From G963663315 sp963668255 (GTDB taxonomy: Bacteria; Pseudomonadota; Gammaproteobacteria; Arenicellales; Poriferihabitantaceae), in the NCBI GenBank assembly GCA_965116595.1, contig OZ220708.1, positions 1,860,001-1,924,000 of the forward strand: a DNA stretch of 64,000 nt. The letters run 5' to 3'. The notes under the pieces are model-generated. The model had not been told where the DNA came from. It did not search any database and saw only the letters and a list, made by a program, of their open reading frames with translations. This document shows, piece after piece, positions 63,831-64,000 of this stretch (positions within the stretch are counted from its first letter, which is position 1; the number at the start of each line of letters is the position of its first letter). Made by a program: the position numbers and the translations under genes.

Positions 63831-63857
63831 AGCGCCGTACTGACTGTGCCCGGCGCT
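63831..63857. terminator. bidirectional terminator hairpin at the end of the cluster
   Basis: AGCGCCG (63831-63837) pairs with CGGCGCT (63851-63857), loop 13 bases, followed by GTTTATAT on the plus side. It lies between the convergent small-subunit gene and the partial minus-strand gene. Confidence 0.5.
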
Positions 63858-63859
63858 GT

Positions 63860-64000
63860 TTATATCTGTGTGCGAATATGCGGCGAACGCGCATACAGCG
63901 CGACCATCGGCAGTATCAGCAATCCAAATACGAACTGTTGGCTTTCATAGTCCAATCCGATTCCAACCAGGAATGAAGTCAATACCTGCAGGACCAGTAC
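63860..64000 (-). CDS. partial membrane protein (C-terminal 46 residues)
   Basis: A minus-strand frame enters from the window edge and ends at TAA 63860-63862. Its visible part has two hydrophobic stretches (VLVLQVLTSFLVGIGL and FVFGLLILPMVALYA) and a basic tail, RSPHIRTQI, as expected for the last helices of an inner-membrane protein. Family cannot be named from this fragment. Confidence 0.6.
   Translation of the reverse strand, partial: VLVLQVLTSFLVGIGLDYESQQFVFGLLILPMVALYARSPHIRTQI

Overview
The window looks like a chromosomal segment of a Gram-negative, aerobic gammaproteobacterium, probably marine and probably uncultivated. The evidence is the order glnE-ilvE-(zinc-finger protein)-waaF, an LpxL-type lipid A acyltransferase, aat, an MltD-type lytic transglycosylase, many uptake systems for small organic nitrogen and sulfur compounds, and a proteorhodopsin. 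Base composition is moderate and even. The exceptions are an A+T-rich restriction-modification pair (11.36-12.94 kb) and a G+C-rich PLP decarboxylase (28.8-30.2 kb). I see no tRNA, rRNA, CRISPR array or intact insertion sequence.

Layout. 0.2-4.9 kb: an MFS exporter faces away from an acyl-CoA ligase, a DapA-like aldolase/lyase and a beta-keto acid cleavage enzyme. 5.4-9.2 kb: a TauABC-like importer whose permease has a large extra N-terminal region. 9.3-10.9 kb: an FAD-linked oxidase on the minus strand. 11.4-12.9 kb: the type II restriction-modification pair. 13-18.2 kb: sulfotransferase, a glycosyltransferase with an unassigned C-terminal half, an HpaB-type flavin monooxygenase and a class III aminotransferase. 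18.2-22.1 kb: a complete PotABCD-type polyamine importer. 22.2-27.4 kb (minus): waaF, zf-CHCC protein, ilvE, glnE. 27.4-31.1 kb: a scrap zone with a radC remnant, two remnants of an AAA ATPase, a hairpin cluster, an intact PLP decarboxylase, a RidA protein and a truncated nirK. 31.4-46.7 kb: mostly housekeeping, with aat, an orphan amino-acid-binding protein, PPi-type phosphofructokinase, lpxL, an SLC13/TrkA-C symporter with a coupled leader peptide, class I fumarase, mltD, pyrF, lutABC and a metF-like gene. 46.7-53.4 kb: a hybrid histidine kinase and a LuxR-type regulator, convergent, followed by a TorT-like binding protein and an RbsA/RbsC-type transporter whose ATPase gene is broken by a one-base frameshift.

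53.5-63.8 kb: the most unusual region. Nine genes run in one direction with short gaps: a proteorhodopsin-family protein, a flotillin, a small SCP2-like protein, an alpha/beta hydrolase, an AHL-lactonase-like metallo-hydrolase, a sodium:solute symporter, an N,N-dimethylformamidase-type large subunit and two paralogous small subunits. The rhodopsin keeps the retinal lysine, the counterion Asp/His pair and a blue-type Gln, but has Leu at the usual proton-donor position (D-T-L instead of D-T-E). My inference is a light-assisted module for uptake and hydrolysis of an amide. Co-transcription and the substrate are unproven.
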